Below are positions 21,221-33,599 of a DNA stretch of 64,000 nucleotides, one piece after another. Position 1 is the stretch's first letter. Every line of letters starts with the position of its first letter. Made by a program: the position numbers and the translations under genes. This stretch comes from Rhipidocladum racemiflorum (Eukaryota > Streptophyta > Magnoliopsida > Poales > Poaceae). The stretch spans positions 58,905,915 through 58,969,914 of the forward strand of contig CM070575.1 in assembly GCA_036346355.1 (NCBI GenBank), in the 5' to 3' direction. Under the pieces are notes generated by a model. It did no database searches. It saw nothing but the letters and a program-made list of their open reading frames with translations, and was not told the DNA's origin.

Positions 21221-21480
21221 GGAATTTTTTTTAAATAATAATATTTTAATCAATATTTACAGAAATAATATGTCAAAAATAAAAATAGCAAAACTACCCC
21301 CTGTGTCCATTTGAATTGGCGACAGGACCCTGTCGCCATTTGAAATGGACACAGGAGCTCCTGTCGCCATTTCAAATGGCGACAGGGGGCATCCAACTGC
21401 TGCCTATGTGGGGCAGCAGTGGAAATGTCGAGTTTGCCCCCTGTCGCCATTTGAAATGGATATACCCCTGTCGCCAATTG
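21221..21480. repeat. Left terminal inverted repeat and subterminal sites of the MULE
   Basis: The outer ~100 bp pair with 33838-33937. Inside lie six exact copies of CTGTCGCC or its reverse GGCGACAG (at 21318, 21330, 21361, 21378, 21441, 21468). One site is a perfect palindrome with 12-base arms (CTGTCGCCATTT, one central base, then the complement) at 21361-21385. These are candidate transposase-binding sites. Confidence 0.88.
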
Positions 21481-21989
21481 AAATGGATATAGGAGGGCAA
21501 CCTCAATAAATTAAGGAAAAAACATATTTAGCTGTGATAATTGATGTTGTATTGTATAAAATTACAATTATGAAGGGAAAGTAATGTAAAAGGGTGAAAA
21601 AATATTGTTGAACTTTATATACTTTAAATTATATATATATGCAGCACATGTATGAAATGTAAATTATATATTTTGTGTTTGTAATTTTTGAAAATGAATC
21701 AATGCATGACAAAATTTCGTGAAAGAAATTTCTAAATTTGTATTAAGCTATAAGGATTCAAATTATATAATAAAAATTACTGTGTTGCATGCAAATGTAA
21801 ATTGTTTAAATGAAGTTTTATTAAAGACCCATTTATGTATTATGAAGGAACTCTAAAAACCGTGACTCCAAAAATCAAGAAATAAATATCGGATGTTCCC
21901 GGGATGATAGATGTCCCTTTTTTACAAAAACATTTAGGAATGAACTAAGTTGAATAAACTAAATCAGTATAAGAAGCCTCTTTTGCATG

Positions 21990-22349
21990 GAACGCTTTTG
22001 CATTTTCGACAGCCCGTAAAATATTATGTTGAAATGTCATTTTTTCGAAGGACATCGCGGATTTGCTCTTTGATATATGGACTACTATATTCTGACAAAA
22101 TAATGTATTTACGCCTTGCTTTGCATGTAAATTGGAGTAGTGCAAGAACCCTAAGTACTATAGTCGCCAAGAAACGATAACACATAAGCCATTTTGGCAG
22201 GCCGTAAAATATCATGTTACAAGTTGTTATTTGGGAAAAATGGAGCAGACGTGCTCTTTGATATATGGACTACCATATTATTGAAAAATAGTTTATAGAC
22301 GCCTTTTGTTGCATGTAAATTCGACTAGTGCAAGAACCCAAAGTATTAT
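21990..22349. repeat. 189-bp tandem repeat near the MULE left end
   Basis: Units sharing CCGTAAAATAT, GCTCTTTGATATATGGACTA and GCATGTAAATT...GTGCAAGAACCC begin about 189 bp apart (22014 and 22203). The second unit is cut by the solo LTR at 22350 and resumes at 25994 with AGTCGCGAACAAATGACAAC, matching AGTCGCCAAGAAACGATAAC in unit one. This independently confirms that the LTR is an insertion. Confidence 0.85.
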
Positions 22350-25300
22350 TGTAACACCCCAAAATTTTGCTTTTCTTAAATTCATGTGTGATTTCGCACT
22401 TTGGTGAATTTTTTGAATTTTCTGGAATTTATTTGGATTTATTTGGAATTTACCCCCTTTTGAAATAATTAAAGAATTTAACTTTGCAAATAAAATTTTG
22501 TTGGAAATATTTTATTTGAGTCCAAAATGCCCCAAAATATTTTCCAGAAATTTTCTGGAATTTTTCTGAGTCTTTTGTTATTTTTAATGATTTAATTGAA
22601 TTTGTAGGAATTAATTGAATTATTTAATCGCTGGAAAATGCGAGTGGGTTTTACTGTTCCACCAACCGAGCCCGAGTCAGACTCGAGTCCGAGTCCGACT
22701 CGAACCCAACCGAGCCCTAACTCTCTCGACCGTTCGATCAAGATCGAACGGCCACGATTGAGCCACGTCACCGAGCCCGACTCCGACCGAGCCAGCCAGC
22801 TCGCCCGAGCCAGACCGAGCCCGAACCCGCGCGACCATTGGATCTTGATCCAACGGCTGAGCGCGTGCCACGTCGCCCTCTCCGAGTCCTCGTCGGACTC
22901 CGCCGCCGCCTGCCGGTGGACCTTGGTTTCCGCGAGATTCACGGAAGACGAGGCCCCTATTTAATGCGCCGCCACCACGGCAGAGACCGCCTCTTCCGCG
23001 CGAACCCGAAACCCTAGCTCACGTCGCCCAAGCCGCCGCCGTCTAGCCGCTAGAGCTCGCCGTAGTTGATTCCCTCTTCCGCTGCGGTTTATTGCGTTTG
23101 CTGCCGCCGTCCGTCGTCCTCTGTCGTCGTCAAGGCCAGATTCGGATTCCCCAAGACGAGACGCATTCGGGAGTACCCTTCACTTCGCCGGAGAAGCCCC
23201 GAAGCACCGTTGGACTCATCGTCGTCCTCATCTCCGGTGGCCCCTGCTCCGCCGCGTCGCCATCGCCGTCCACGAGCTACACCAGCCGTCCGATCAGAAT
23301 CCAAGGGCTCAGATCGCGCCACGTCTCACCGCGGTGATATCTCACGTGCAACCTCTGGATCTATTTTCAACCGTTGGATCTAGATCCAACGGCTTAGATT
23401 GTGCCACGTAGCTAGAACTGCACCAGGCTAGATTGGATCTCAACTGTTAGATTTAGATCGAACGGTTAGGGTTAGCCGTGTGGTTTGCGTTAGATTGGAT
23501 CTTGACCGTCCGATCAAGATCGAACGGTCCAGATTAGCGGAGTTGTTTTCCAACGCGTTACGCTAGATCTAATCCGCGCCGTTGATTTTCAAATCAACAG
23601 GCGAGATTGCGCCACGTGGCGGGAAGCTTGACTGCCGCGGTCAGCGCCGCGCGTGAGAGCGTGTCTCTGACACGCGGGGCCCACGTGTCAGAGGGCCCAC
23701 CTGTCAGCCACGCCATGCGCGCGTGAACCCCAGCCGCTGACAAGGCGGCCCCACATGTCGCTGATCGCGACCGTGACGCTACCCATGACGCCACCGGGTC
23801 CCACCCGCCGCCAGCGGGTCGAAGTCCTCGCCGACGCCAAGAATGACGCCACCCCTGCGGTCCCACCTGGCCACACGTGAGCCGTGGACCAGTCCACGGT
23901 GACCCGAGCCGAGCCGCGGATCGAGCCCGTGGATCACCGACGCCACCGCCCAATCGAGGTCGACACGTGTCCTTGCTGACGCAATAATTAATTTCCAAAA
24001 AAGAAAATAATTTATTAATTCGAAATATTGATTTCAGAATTTGATTCAAACTTCAAACGCTTATAACTTTTGCGTTTTAACTCCGATTTGAGTGATTCAA
24101 ATTTCTAAATTTGTATAAAATTGAGATCTACCTAATGATGAATTTTATTTAATTTTTGGACTAAATTTTTTCTCTGTATTATTATTTAATTGATTATTTA
24201 AACTTTAAATGCTTGTATCTTTTGCATTTGAACTCCGAATTTGACGATTCCAGTTTCTAAAATTTCATAAAATTATGTTCTCTCTGTTTATTTACTTTAT
24301 TTGGATGTTTGGACACTTTTTGTCTACTGTTTATTTATTATTTGCTATTTGCACGCTTTACGAGTAGACGTTGAAGTGCCGGAAGGATTCGAAGGAGAGG
24401 TGTTGACCCAGGAGCCAGCTCAGGACCAAGAACAAGTACTTTTTGAAGGCAAGTTGTGCTTTGACCATGTTGATCCCACTTTGAAACCTATTTTGATTTA
24501 ATTATTGCATGCTAGTTTAAATTAGAAAATGCTTTACTTAATTATGGGTAATTAGATAAATACCAAATTGTTGTATGACACCTTGGTTAATTATATATAT
24601 GTGCCATGACCTTGTCACCCTAGTTGTGGTTTACTAGTTGGACATTACTAAATTGCCAACATGGGATGATAGACCGTTGTAGTATACTGCTTAGACCTGC
24701 TACGTGCTCATGACATGATTTTGAACAATCAAGTGTTAATATTGACTTAATGATATATTGAACCTGTTTTGAAAAGGTATCATGTGATGTTGATGGCACG
24801 TGGTGCATGGTAATCAACTGGGGTTTGATAAATAGCTTTTGACTGGGGCATGTGGCAAGATTGATCGGGTGGGCCAGTTGTGGCACCGGGAATGTTGGTT
24901 TGGTTCTTCAGGTAGTCTTGCCCTGGTCACCCTATGGACTTAACCTTGCAAGCCTTTGAACTGGGTCAAACGTGCAACCAAATGTCTGTAATGGGACGGA
25001 CCTAGTTGATTAAGTTGCTAATAACGTACCTGTGGGACCTCAGGATGTCAACTACACCCTTTGTGTAAGTTGTACGGGGGAGCGTACCGGGGCTGCGGCC
25101 AGGTACCCATCTAACGGTTGGTTGGCCTAAACTTCGCCTTAGCTAAGGGAAGGGTTAGTGTGCAACAACCGGGGAGGACCACTTGTGCTGTTAAAGGTTT
25201 CCAAAAGGTTTTGTTACGGACACTCGCCTTTGTGGTGTTTGACTGTATCTTGTGGGTAAAGTGCATAACCTCTGCAGAGTGTAAAATCTATTCGAATAGC

Positions 25301-25988
25301 CGTGTTCGCGGTATTGGACATCGCTCGGGAATTACAGTCAAGGGTTAGACTTTCTTGAAAATATCTTGGACTTGAAAGGTCGGGTTTGGTTAAATAATGA
25401 TGTTGATGGAAATGTGGATTAGGAATGGGAAAGATGTTGATTAAACTCCTGGAAAAGTTATCGATCTTATACTTGTTTCTATTGCTTTCGAATCTACTTA
25501 TGCTACTTGTCAAATGCTGTTTTACTGCAAATATACCCTGAGCTACTCCTTTGTACTAAGCCATGCATGTAGTATATTAGCCTGCATTCTGTGCATTACT
25601 TGCTGAGTACCAAGTACTCACCCTTGCCACAATACAACACCAGTTGAAGAGGAGTCTACACCAGCTTTGGAGGAGGAGCTCCCAGAAGATCCGTCTAACT
25701 AGGAAGCGAGCCCAGTCAGTTGCCTGTGGTATACTGGATGGCGCCACGAAGTTCTCTTATTTTCCGCTGCTATTATCTCTCTTTTATTAAGTTTCGCCCT
25801 GCGAGGCGTATATTTGTAACTTGACCATAAGGTCGAGCAACCAGTTTGACTATTTAATTAAAGTACTTTATTAGTATCGAGTGGTATGATTGTGATATTT
25901 ACCGATGTTAAGACTGTGTGCACTAGCGCATTCCTAGACTAGTGCTGAATACACAGAGGGTCCGGATTTGCAAATTCGGGTCCCGACA
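22350..25988 (+). mobile_element. Solo LTR (3.64 kb) of a Ty3 chromovirus-type family, TSD ATTAT
   Basis: It runs from TGTAACACCCC to GGGTCCCGACA, flanked by ATTAT at 22345-22349 and 25989-25993. It is the same family as 36293-39911, whose polypurine tract shows that this unit is an LTR. A TATA-like TATTTAATG is at 22958-22966. GC-rich sequence follows (22980-23990) with several open frames on both strands that I take as untranslated LTR sequence, then AT-rich sequence to 24300, and a short open stretch (24301-24501). No internal domain is present. The length places it among the largest LTRs, as in Tekay/Del-type chromoviruses (inference). Confidence 0.9.
22730..23527. repeat. Series of CCGTTGGATC / GATCCAACGG palindromes in the LTR
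   Basis: Inverted pairs with 10-base arms and a 2-base centre lie at 22730-22751, 22835-22856, 23371-23392 (perfect) and 23506-23527, with a weaker one near 23440. They flank the TATA-like site on both sides. The second LTR copy has counterparts near 36692, 36800, 37338, 37410 and 37470. Confidence 0.8.
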
Positions 25989-25993
25989 ATTAT

Positions 25994-26249
25994 AGTCGCG
26001 AACAAATGACAACGCATAAAGACTTATACATTGCCACGCTGTATTTTATGCATTCATGCTCCCGTGTCACATTTGTATATGAGGCTATGTGGAGAAGCAA
26101 ACACGTTACGTCAGACGGCCGCAATAAGTACAACAACTACAATGGCATGACTTGATCACAACAACTAAGATAGAAAACAACAACAATAAAATTGGCATAC
26201 AACATAGATGCATGCCTTGGTGAAAAAGTAAGTAAGAGAACCATCCATC
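25994..26249. other. MULE interior, non-coding
   Basis: Continuation of the 189-bp repeat region after the solo LTR, then AT-rich sequence up to the stop codon of the third MULE gene. It would be the 3' flank of that minus-strand gene. No further features seen. Confidence 0.6.
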
Positions 26250-27158
26250 CTATGGCCACGACCATGGATATGCTCGTCGGAGTCGATATTCCATATCATG
26301 CGGAAAAGTGTATATAGGTGGGAGCCGGGGTGTTGGGTCCGGATCCATGAAAGGGCTCATTGGAATATCATGGTGAGGATTCGGAGGACTCCTCGGATGC
26401 ACGGTTTGTGGCCTAGGTGGCATGAAATCGTCATCATCGTCGTCATTTGCATGGTTACAATTACCCCGAGCAGTATTGGTTGAACGGGTCGTGCTTGAAT
26501 GTCGGGGTGGTGGTGACACGAAATCATCGTCATTGTCGACGTCGTCATTTTGAAAGTTAGGAGCATGCCCTCTTTGTGCTGCAGCAGCTCTGGGTGGATG
26601 TCTTCATCGTCTTCTCAGCGAACCGGGCATCACACCCCTTCCAAAGAGGATGAACATTTCGTTGAAATGTGAGATTTTTTTGTTCAGCAACTCTTCATCC
26701 TCCGGGAATGACTAGCACACAAGACGAGTATACAAATCAGTGAACTTATGGGTAACACTGCAAATGTGAGTATGCTCAAAACATAGCAAATAACTAACCC
26801 TAATATGCTCCTCGTACTGGTCGGGCAACATCATTACCGTAGATTGTCTCGAAGAAAAACCTCGAGTAGAAGGGCCGTCGGCTAGTTCGCACACCTTGAA
26901 ATACCTTTCACGCCACCATTGCAAGTGCGCCAAGAGGTCGTTCGTGGTCACAAGGTCTAGACCAGAGGTTGTTGCAGTAGCAATCGATGATGAAGCACGC
27001 CACTCTTGCATTTTGAGCAGCACTTGATGCAGGTTCTCTTCGTTGAACGGATCATACTGTAAGTCCCATCGATCACTCGCAACCTTCATCGCGTAGTGAA
27101 GGGCTACGCTGCTCATATCAGGTGTCCATGAGAGTGTTCTGGTGGAGGATCCAGCCAT
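26250..27158 (-). pseudogene. MULE-borne open frame of unknown function, Asp/Pro-rich C-terminus
   Basis: The start is taken at 27158 (MAGSSTRTLSWTPDMSSVAL), an N-terminus with scattered Trp and amphipathic helices (HLQWWRERYFKVCELADG). An intron of about 70 bp is likely: donor AG|GTTAGT after DQYEEHI near 26798, acceptor TTTGCAG near 26758. The frame then reads KFTDLYTRLVC, a stop, SFPEDEELLNKKISHFNEMF, a second stop after SLRRR, and a tail with an Asp run (DDDDDDF) and Pro-rich sequence ending WSWP. Both stops (TAG, TGA) are one C-to-T step from CAG and CGA. I do not recognise the family. A Myb/SANT-like DNA-binding role, common in plant transposons, is only a guess. It is oriented like the other MULE genes. 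Confidence 0.55.
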
Positions 27159-27711
27159 GCTGAAGTGTGAGTCGGAGCTGTGTGTTGCTGGCCGCAGTTT
27201 GGCCTTTATAGCCTCGAAGGTGTGGTGTATGGACTAAGTGTTGGAGCACATGATTTAGTTGGCATGACCCATCGATGTCATCTGCAAAGCTGTAAAAAGC
27301 AAAGCTGCCACAACCCGTCGGTGTCATCTGCAAAGTTTGGAAAAATCGATCGCCACTATGCCATTTTGCAAAGTCAGAAAAAGCATTGATGCCACGCTCT
27401 TTGCGTTGTAATGTACTCAGTAGGCATCTACGTTGTTTTTTCTGCGTTGTAATGTTATGTTGTAACTGTTATTTTCCTTGTGCGTGCTACTGCTTTTGGT
27501 TTCGTTTCCCTAAGGCTTTATGCCATTGTTGCCGCCCATCTGTAACCCCGATGTTTGCTTCCTGTAATCTCTCGCGCTCAAACGAGGAAGTCGTCAAACC
27601 ATGAAAAGCGGATTCAATGAGATAAAACATACGAAAAGATAAACCAGTTGAACAAAGTCATTGTTGCACAGAAGGAACTGATAGTACTAAAAGATAATAC
27701 TAAAACAAAAA

Positions 27712-30300
27712 CTAGCTACGGCCCCTGCGAGGGGCGACGCCCCGTGTGACCCCATGCCTCCTCCGACGCTGAACATGCCCGGCTGAATATGTCAGCGGGT
27801 CAGGAGGCACTCCGCGAGAACTGCTAGTAGTGCGACGTGGTGGAGTCGGAGTAGTGAAGGGGTCCTGTGACGGCTGACTGGGTCCGGGCGCGGAGGCGAG
27901 CTGCGAAGGACCAAGGATATCCTCCATCGTCTCCTGCTGGGGGGACTGAAGCCAGTCGTGAAGAACATCGGTGTTGTCAACGAGGCTCGAGCCGCCAGAG
28001 TGGGTCGCGCTACGGTCATCGACGGCTGTTGAGAAATGTTTCACGTTAGCACACATACTGTAAAAAATGCAGTAGACAAGGGCAGAGTAGAAAGGAGTAC
28101 CTGTAGTGGGCTGCTGCCACCTGGAGCCCCCGGGTACATCGGGAGGAGGGGCAAGTGGCTCTGTGCTGGGTGCGGTGTGCGAACCCCGTCGCCCACGTAC
28201 AACAGACGAACGGCCCGGGACCTGTGCCGCCACATCGTCCCTCAACCTCCTGCCCGACGTAAGGTGGACGATGCTAGCGGACTTGTCGACAACACCCTGC
28301 AGCATCGCTCTCACCTGATCCATGGTCGCGTTGCCCGTGTCGATAGCTGCTACCATCGAGGCCGCGTCGTCGTGCACCTCCCGGGCAATGTCACCCTGTG
28401 AAAATGGCTTGTTAGTTCTATGCATTCACGTTATACAACTTGTGGGAGCAAGTACTAACCACGCGGTGAAAAGAAGAGTCCGGCTGTGTAGGGTAGGTGT
28501 CTGTTGTGGAGGGAACGTGCCTCGGAGGTGACTCCACCACACGCACAACTCGAACGCGTGTGCGCAGGCTGTACCACCGGATGTAGTCGACGTACGTGCC
28601 GTGGTCGTAAGGGGCAGTCTTGTCGTGCACGTCTGCCAAAGCCTGCGCCCACTGCTCAACATGAGGAACCATGCGTGTCACCCAGCTCGTAGTAGGGCCT
28701 AAGCCCTTGCGTGTCAGTCTGCATAAGTCAATTTGCAACGTAAACTTCATTAGTAATATATGCAATTAAATGAGATGTTAAATAATTGTAACAGAGATGG
28801 AAAGCAATACTAACGTGTGGACGCTAGCCGGGACGATGGCACCTGTAGGTGGGGGGAACGCCTGACGGAGGCCAAACTGCCGCATGACGCGGTGGGCCGC
28901 GTACGTCTCAACGAACACGTCGAAAACCAAGTGACGCCGTGTGAGCCAGTAGGCAGCGTCACTGGTGCACTGCAGCGAAAGTCCGTAAGGAGCTCACGCG
29001 TCGACAAGCTCCGGAAGGTAGGGCCGCCAAATGACGCGGTCATCTATCAGCTGGTCAAACATCACTGTGTACTCGAGTGCGGCGTCTTGACGTGGCGGGC
29101 GAAAGTGGGCTGCAAAAACAAGGAATACACCAACGTTAGTACAGAATAGTATTGATGAAAATTATTTCACAAATAAGGTAATAAATTATGTGGTACTAAC
29201 CCGTCGGTGACACCACAAAGACCCCATGGTAGGTCGGTCGACCTCATCTCCAACTGCCCCATAGAAGTCGTCGCCATACGGCTGCAGGTCTATATGTGGA
29301 CGTCCGATCTGGAACCTCTCGAACGACCACAACTGAAGCAGTAGCGGACACCCAGCGAGAATGGAGGAGTCCGAGGTGCGACGGCACGCATCCCAAAGAG
29401 CATGGTAGGTGGCTGCCAGTACTGCCGGTCCCCAAGCCAGCTGTGGGATATGATCCATGTCGGCCTCCGCGATCGTCCTGGCGAACTGGATCAAGTGCTT
29501 GTCGACGCTGTCTCTGTGGCTCGAGCAGAACATGACCCAGCCGAATAGCCAGATCAGGTACGCCTTGAAGTGGTGGGTGACGACATAGTCCCCCGCTCCG
29601 GCCGCCATCCTCTCGGGCTGCAAAAGGCTATGGTTAGCGGCGGAACTGAAAGCGGCTAACAAAAAAAACCAACAAAATAAAGCGCAACTTACATAGAACT
29701 GAACCAGCCACTTCTGCGTAGGGCCGTGCGTAGAAGTGAAAGTGGTGTACCCTGCTGGTATCACACCTGCGAACCGGTGCAGGAGGTCCGTCTGCCAGTC
29801 AGGGTCGACGTTGGCCGGCACCACTGCGCCCCCTGAGCAAGGTAGGCCCAGGAGGTAACTCACGTCCTCAAGTGTGGGCGCCATCTCGCCGCACGGAAGG
29901 TGGAACATGTGCGTCTCAGGGCGCCAACGGTCCACCAAAACGGTCAGTAAGCTCCGGTCGTACGGGAACCTCCTGGAGGCACCTCGTCTGTCCTGGTCGT
30001 CCGCCACGGTCGCCTCCACCATCCTGGCTAATGGAAGCAACCTAGCTGCCCTTAGTCTGCATGAAAATATTGTAAGTACGCTCCCTGCACACATAGAGGA
30101 CAATACATTGTACTTATAGAACCATGTGATTAGTGTACTAACCTCGGAAGCCAGCGCGGGTCAATCCTCCATGCTCTCATGGGGGTGCGCAAGCGTAGGG
30201 CGCCAAGCTCAAGAGGTAGCTCCCCCTGCTGTGGCGTCGCGGTGGCCAAGCGGCTCCGGTGAGTCGCATCTATCACGGGGTCAAGCAACTCGTATGCCAT
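27712..30300 (-). pseudogene. Plant mobile domain (PMD) protein gene carried by the MULE
   Basis: Start MAYELLDPVIDATH at 30300. Likely exons (minus): 30300-30143; 30056-29693 (intron of 86 bp between); 29617-29201; about 29109-28815; about 28720-28460; about 28398-28105; 28030-27712 ending RRGRS. Most boundaries show GT...AG. Exons 1-4 match the PMD fold of proteins annotated as serine/threonine phosphatase 7 long-form homologs or MAIN-like: LELGALRLRTPMRAWRIDP, FHLPCGEMAPTLEDVSYLLG, HFKAYLIWLFGWVMFCSSH, HIPQLAWGPAVLAATYHALW. The C-terminal exons are Ser/Pro-rich with a basic tail. A stop occurs in exon 4 near 28994 and the exon 3/4 phase does not join cleanly, so it is probably decayed. PMD genes are known to ride on MULEs; a chromatin-silencing role is known for cellular relatives only. 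Confidence 0.8.
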
Positions 30301-30413
30301 ACCTGCAATGTGTAACCCGACATAAGGAAAATAGAACATACATGCCGTTACAAATTGAACACAACAGTTACATAAAGAAAGTGCAAACAATCATTCCATA
30401 ATAAATTTGAAGT

Positions 30414-30565
30414 ACAACAATTTAATTAGAAAGTCCATACATAAACGACGTACAACAATTTAATTGGAAAGTCCTTACATAAACGACGTACAACAATTTA
30501 ATTGGAAAGTCCATACATAAACGACGTACAACAATTTAATTGGAAAGTCCTTACATAAACGACGT
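30414..30565. repeat. Four 38-bp tandem repeats, alternating as a 76-bp dimer
   Basis: The unit runs from ACAACAATTTAATTGGAAAG to ATAAACGACGT, with starts at 30414, 30452, 30490 and 30528. Units 1 and 3 read GTCCATAC while 2 and 4 read GTCCTTAC, so amplification was of a dimer. It lies between the transposase stop and the PMD gene start, in the transposase's 3' flank. Confidence 0.9.
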
Positions 30566-30574
30566 ACAACAATT

Positions 30575-32310
30575 TTACTGCCTCTGAACTGTGGGACAAT
30601 ACTTGAAAGTGTGGCCCGTCTCCTTGCAAATTGAACATTTCTTCACACGACGTCCACTTTCCGCTGCATCCATATCGTTCCTTATACGCCTTATCTGCCG
30701 TCGTCCAACACCCTTCAGCCTACTTACATCCGGAACCCGCCGTGTCTCCTCCCATGTATGATGCTCCGTGAATAAACCCACCACTCGAAAACCGTATATT
30801 TGCCCACTCCAGGTTGCCATCACCTCTTCCTTGTTGAAGAAATGTGACAAGAATATACCTGGATCCATTCGGATTGTTAAGTAGGCCGCCAACAATCAGT
30901 GTTCTCACCCTCTACGAATGCAAGCGCAACGTGAAGAACCTGAATTGTTGCCATCGACTCCTATGGCAGTCAATATCTGGCCTTTGTACTTCCCGGTCAG
31001 AAAAGTCCCATCCATGCATAACAACGGACGGCAATGTCTGAATGCGTTGATACATGCACCGAAAGCAAAGAATGCCCGCTTGAGCAACATCTTCCCAGGG
31101 AAACGCTGTGAAGGTTGCTCGAAAATATTGACATAAGTCCCAGCATTCCTTTCCTTGATCACCTGAAGCAACCCTGGCAGATTCTGATAGGAGTCTTCGT
31201 ACGTACCAAACCTTACTTCCAATGCCTTCTGCTTCGCTCTCCATGCCTTCGCATAGCTTATCGTGTACTGATACCTCTGCTCTATTGCAAGTATGATGGC
31301 ACGTGGCTCTAAATCCAGGTTGCCCACAATCTCCCCGTACATTACATTCGCAACAAAGCCGGAAGATATATTTCTATGCAATTGTGTAGACTCTGTCAGC
31401 ACACATGCATGCGGCACTACTATAGAACACTTCCAAATTGTGTCCCACTTAGGTTGGTAAGCATGGACACGCCATGTGCAACCTTCCATCTTGCATCTGA
31501 CATCATACACCCGCTGATCTGACTCAGAAGGGTCTACGCAGCGACACTGCCCATGCTGTCACTGCTTCCTGCACCTCACATTTATCCTTGTAAATTGCAT
31601 CTTGCCGCACCTCATTCTGATCGTACCCCCATTGGACATCTTCACCCTCGTTGACCATCAGTCTGTCGAACCGACACTCATCCCACTCCGCGGGGAAAGG
31701 CTCTTCATCCTCTTCATCGTTACTTAAATCCTCGTAGTCCCGGCTCTCTGCGTCCATTGATATCACCAGCGATTCAATATGTTCTCCTCGTCTGGCCACA
31801 CCCATTGGTTCCTCGTGACGTCTTCCATTGGACCACCAACTTCCTCACCTTGCTTGCCTCTGAGCCGAACTAACATCATGCCTCACTGAGTATTCTCTTG
31901 CTTGGCTGCTCTCCCCAACTTCCTCCTCTTCGTCACCAACAACCTCCTGCTGTTCCTCACGGATGCCCTCTGCTTTCTCAAATGCTTGCGCCAACAATAC
32001 TAATGGCCATCCTCTCTCAATCGCTGCTCTGACATACAAACTCCATGACTTCGGACCTGTAATTTCAACTAACTCCCAGTACGTGCAGTTCCGTCTCCGA
32101 CACCCTACTCCGTGCAGCTTCACACCATGCAACTCATGGTCCAACGAGAATATTTGGTATAACCATCTTCTAACTGTGCTCCATGAACGCTCCACTGGAC
32201 GTGACAGACCAACTACGACACTTGGGAAATGACTTAGTTCCACCCCTTCCACACCCATGTTCGGAATTCTCTCTCCGTAACATATCGTAAACTGCACTCG
32301 TTCATCCATA
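30575..32310 (-). pseudogene. MuDR-type MULE transposase with catalytic-core deletion
   Basis: Start taken at MDERVQFTICYGERIPNMGV (about 32309). The N-terminal part runs to 31845, a TGA (one step from CGA), then the same frame continues to 31524 with an acidic region (NDEEDEEPFPAEWDE). A one-base shift near 31520 leads to the MuDR DNA-binding region (YDVRCKMEGCTWRVHAYQPK ... PHACVLTE) and the start of the MULE catalytic domain (LLCMDGTFLTGKYKGQILTA, about 30990), holding the first catalytic Asp. Soon after, near 30885, the sequence jumps to the C-terminal end: AAYLTIRMDPGIF, then a zinc knuckle CSICKETGHTFKYC (C-x2-C-x4-H-x4-C) near 30615. The rest of the catalytic core, with the later acidic residues, is missing. 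About 565 codons remain of an expected 750 or more. Confidence 0.88.
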
Positions 32311-32354
32311 CCTGTCAAACATTTCATGAAATTCTTACTGTATACGAAACACAC

Positions 32355-33598
32355 CTTTCAGATAATGTATCTAAAATTTTATATAATTTTCCTAGCATTT
32401 CATGATTTTCTCAAATGACATTTTCAAAATTACTAAACAACAGAAAATAAATACAGAGCCAAAAAAATTCTAAATATTTCATCCTTAAATTTTCGTAATT
32501 TTCTAACATTTTTTTGCAATATTTCGTTAATGATTAAGCAAATTTCATAATTACTTAATAGCAAAAAATAAATTTTAGCACATAATAAATTGGCCATGAT
32601 GCTACAAAAGTAAATCCAGAGGTATATAACTTCCAATATGTGCTAATACCAATTTCGCCAAATTTTCGGAAGTCCATAAGCCCAAAAATCTAATTGTCAG
32701 TGTTTAATACCAAATTTCTGAATTTATTTACTGATTTCTAAAATTTATGAAAAAAGGAAGGGCAAAATCATAATTTTCCTTCAATTTTTTCTAAATTGTT
32801 CATGGGATTTTCCTGGCCCATTTGGCTATAAAGTCCATTTGGCCATATACAAGACGATGTCTACTGTTTCCAACCATGGCTGTCATTTGGCGTCAGTGGA
32901 GGGCTGGCCAGTTTGGGTGGTGCTACCATCGCCGAGCGAAGCGTCAAGGCGACGGGTGCGGCCGGCGAGCACAGCCGACGGGGCACAAAGCCGACGGGGC
33001 TCAGGCGAGCAAGGTCGAGGCAAGCGCGGCAAACACGGCCGACGAGGCCAAAGGCGATCGTGGCCGAGGTGAGCGCGGCGAACAGGACCGGTGGGGCCGA
33101 GGCGAGTTGGGTCTCATATGGTCCATAAATGAAGATCTCGAAAGGAACATACATACGCTAAGTCTAGCTAGGCATATATGCATGCATACCATAGGACAGA
33201 GTGGCCGGCAATTGAAAGTATACCTAGCTACTTCGAAGGTTCTTGCACATGATAATACGATCAAGTAGCATAAACAAGTATAGCAGATTTAATTAGTCTT
33301 GGCATTTACGTTTACATTGCTTTAGCATGGAGGTTTGTTCCTAAATCGCGAAAACAACGCTAAGTCGCTAAACTAACGCTAAGTCGCTAATTCGAAAACA
33401 ATGCTCATCGCTAAATCACTAAATCAGTGATTAATCTAGTCACTAAGTTGTTAATTACATACAAGAAAGAAAAAAAAATTTACCTGCAAAGCCGAGATCT
33501 TCTTCTTCCTCCTCTCCCTCTCCTCCTCTTCCTCTCTTTCTCTTCTTCCTCTCCCTCTCTGTTTCTCTCTTTCTTTTCTCTGCGAGCAGAGGCCGGCC
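32355..33598 (-). other. MULE 5' region upstream of the transposase
   Basis: A-rich non-coding sequence (32355-32820), a GC-rich stretch (32880-33110) with only low-complexity open frames, and a pyrimidine-rich tract at 33484-33590 (on the transposase strand a GA-rich tract, a plausible leader or promoter element). Repeated CGCTAA...CTAAGTCGCTAA phrases occur at 33345-33420. No gene is supported. Confidence 0.5.
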
Positions 33599-33599
33599 G

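Noticed and set aside
22592..23383. Several overlapping frames rich in Arg/Ser/Pro in the LTR at 22350-25988 (and again at 36536-37970)
   Set aside because: Present on both strands, compositionally biased, and not preserved as proteins between the two LTR copies.
27867..28531. Plus-strand frames across the PMD gene (60-121 codons)
   Set aside because: Antisense shadows of GC-rich minus-strand exons with recognisable splice sites and protein similarity.
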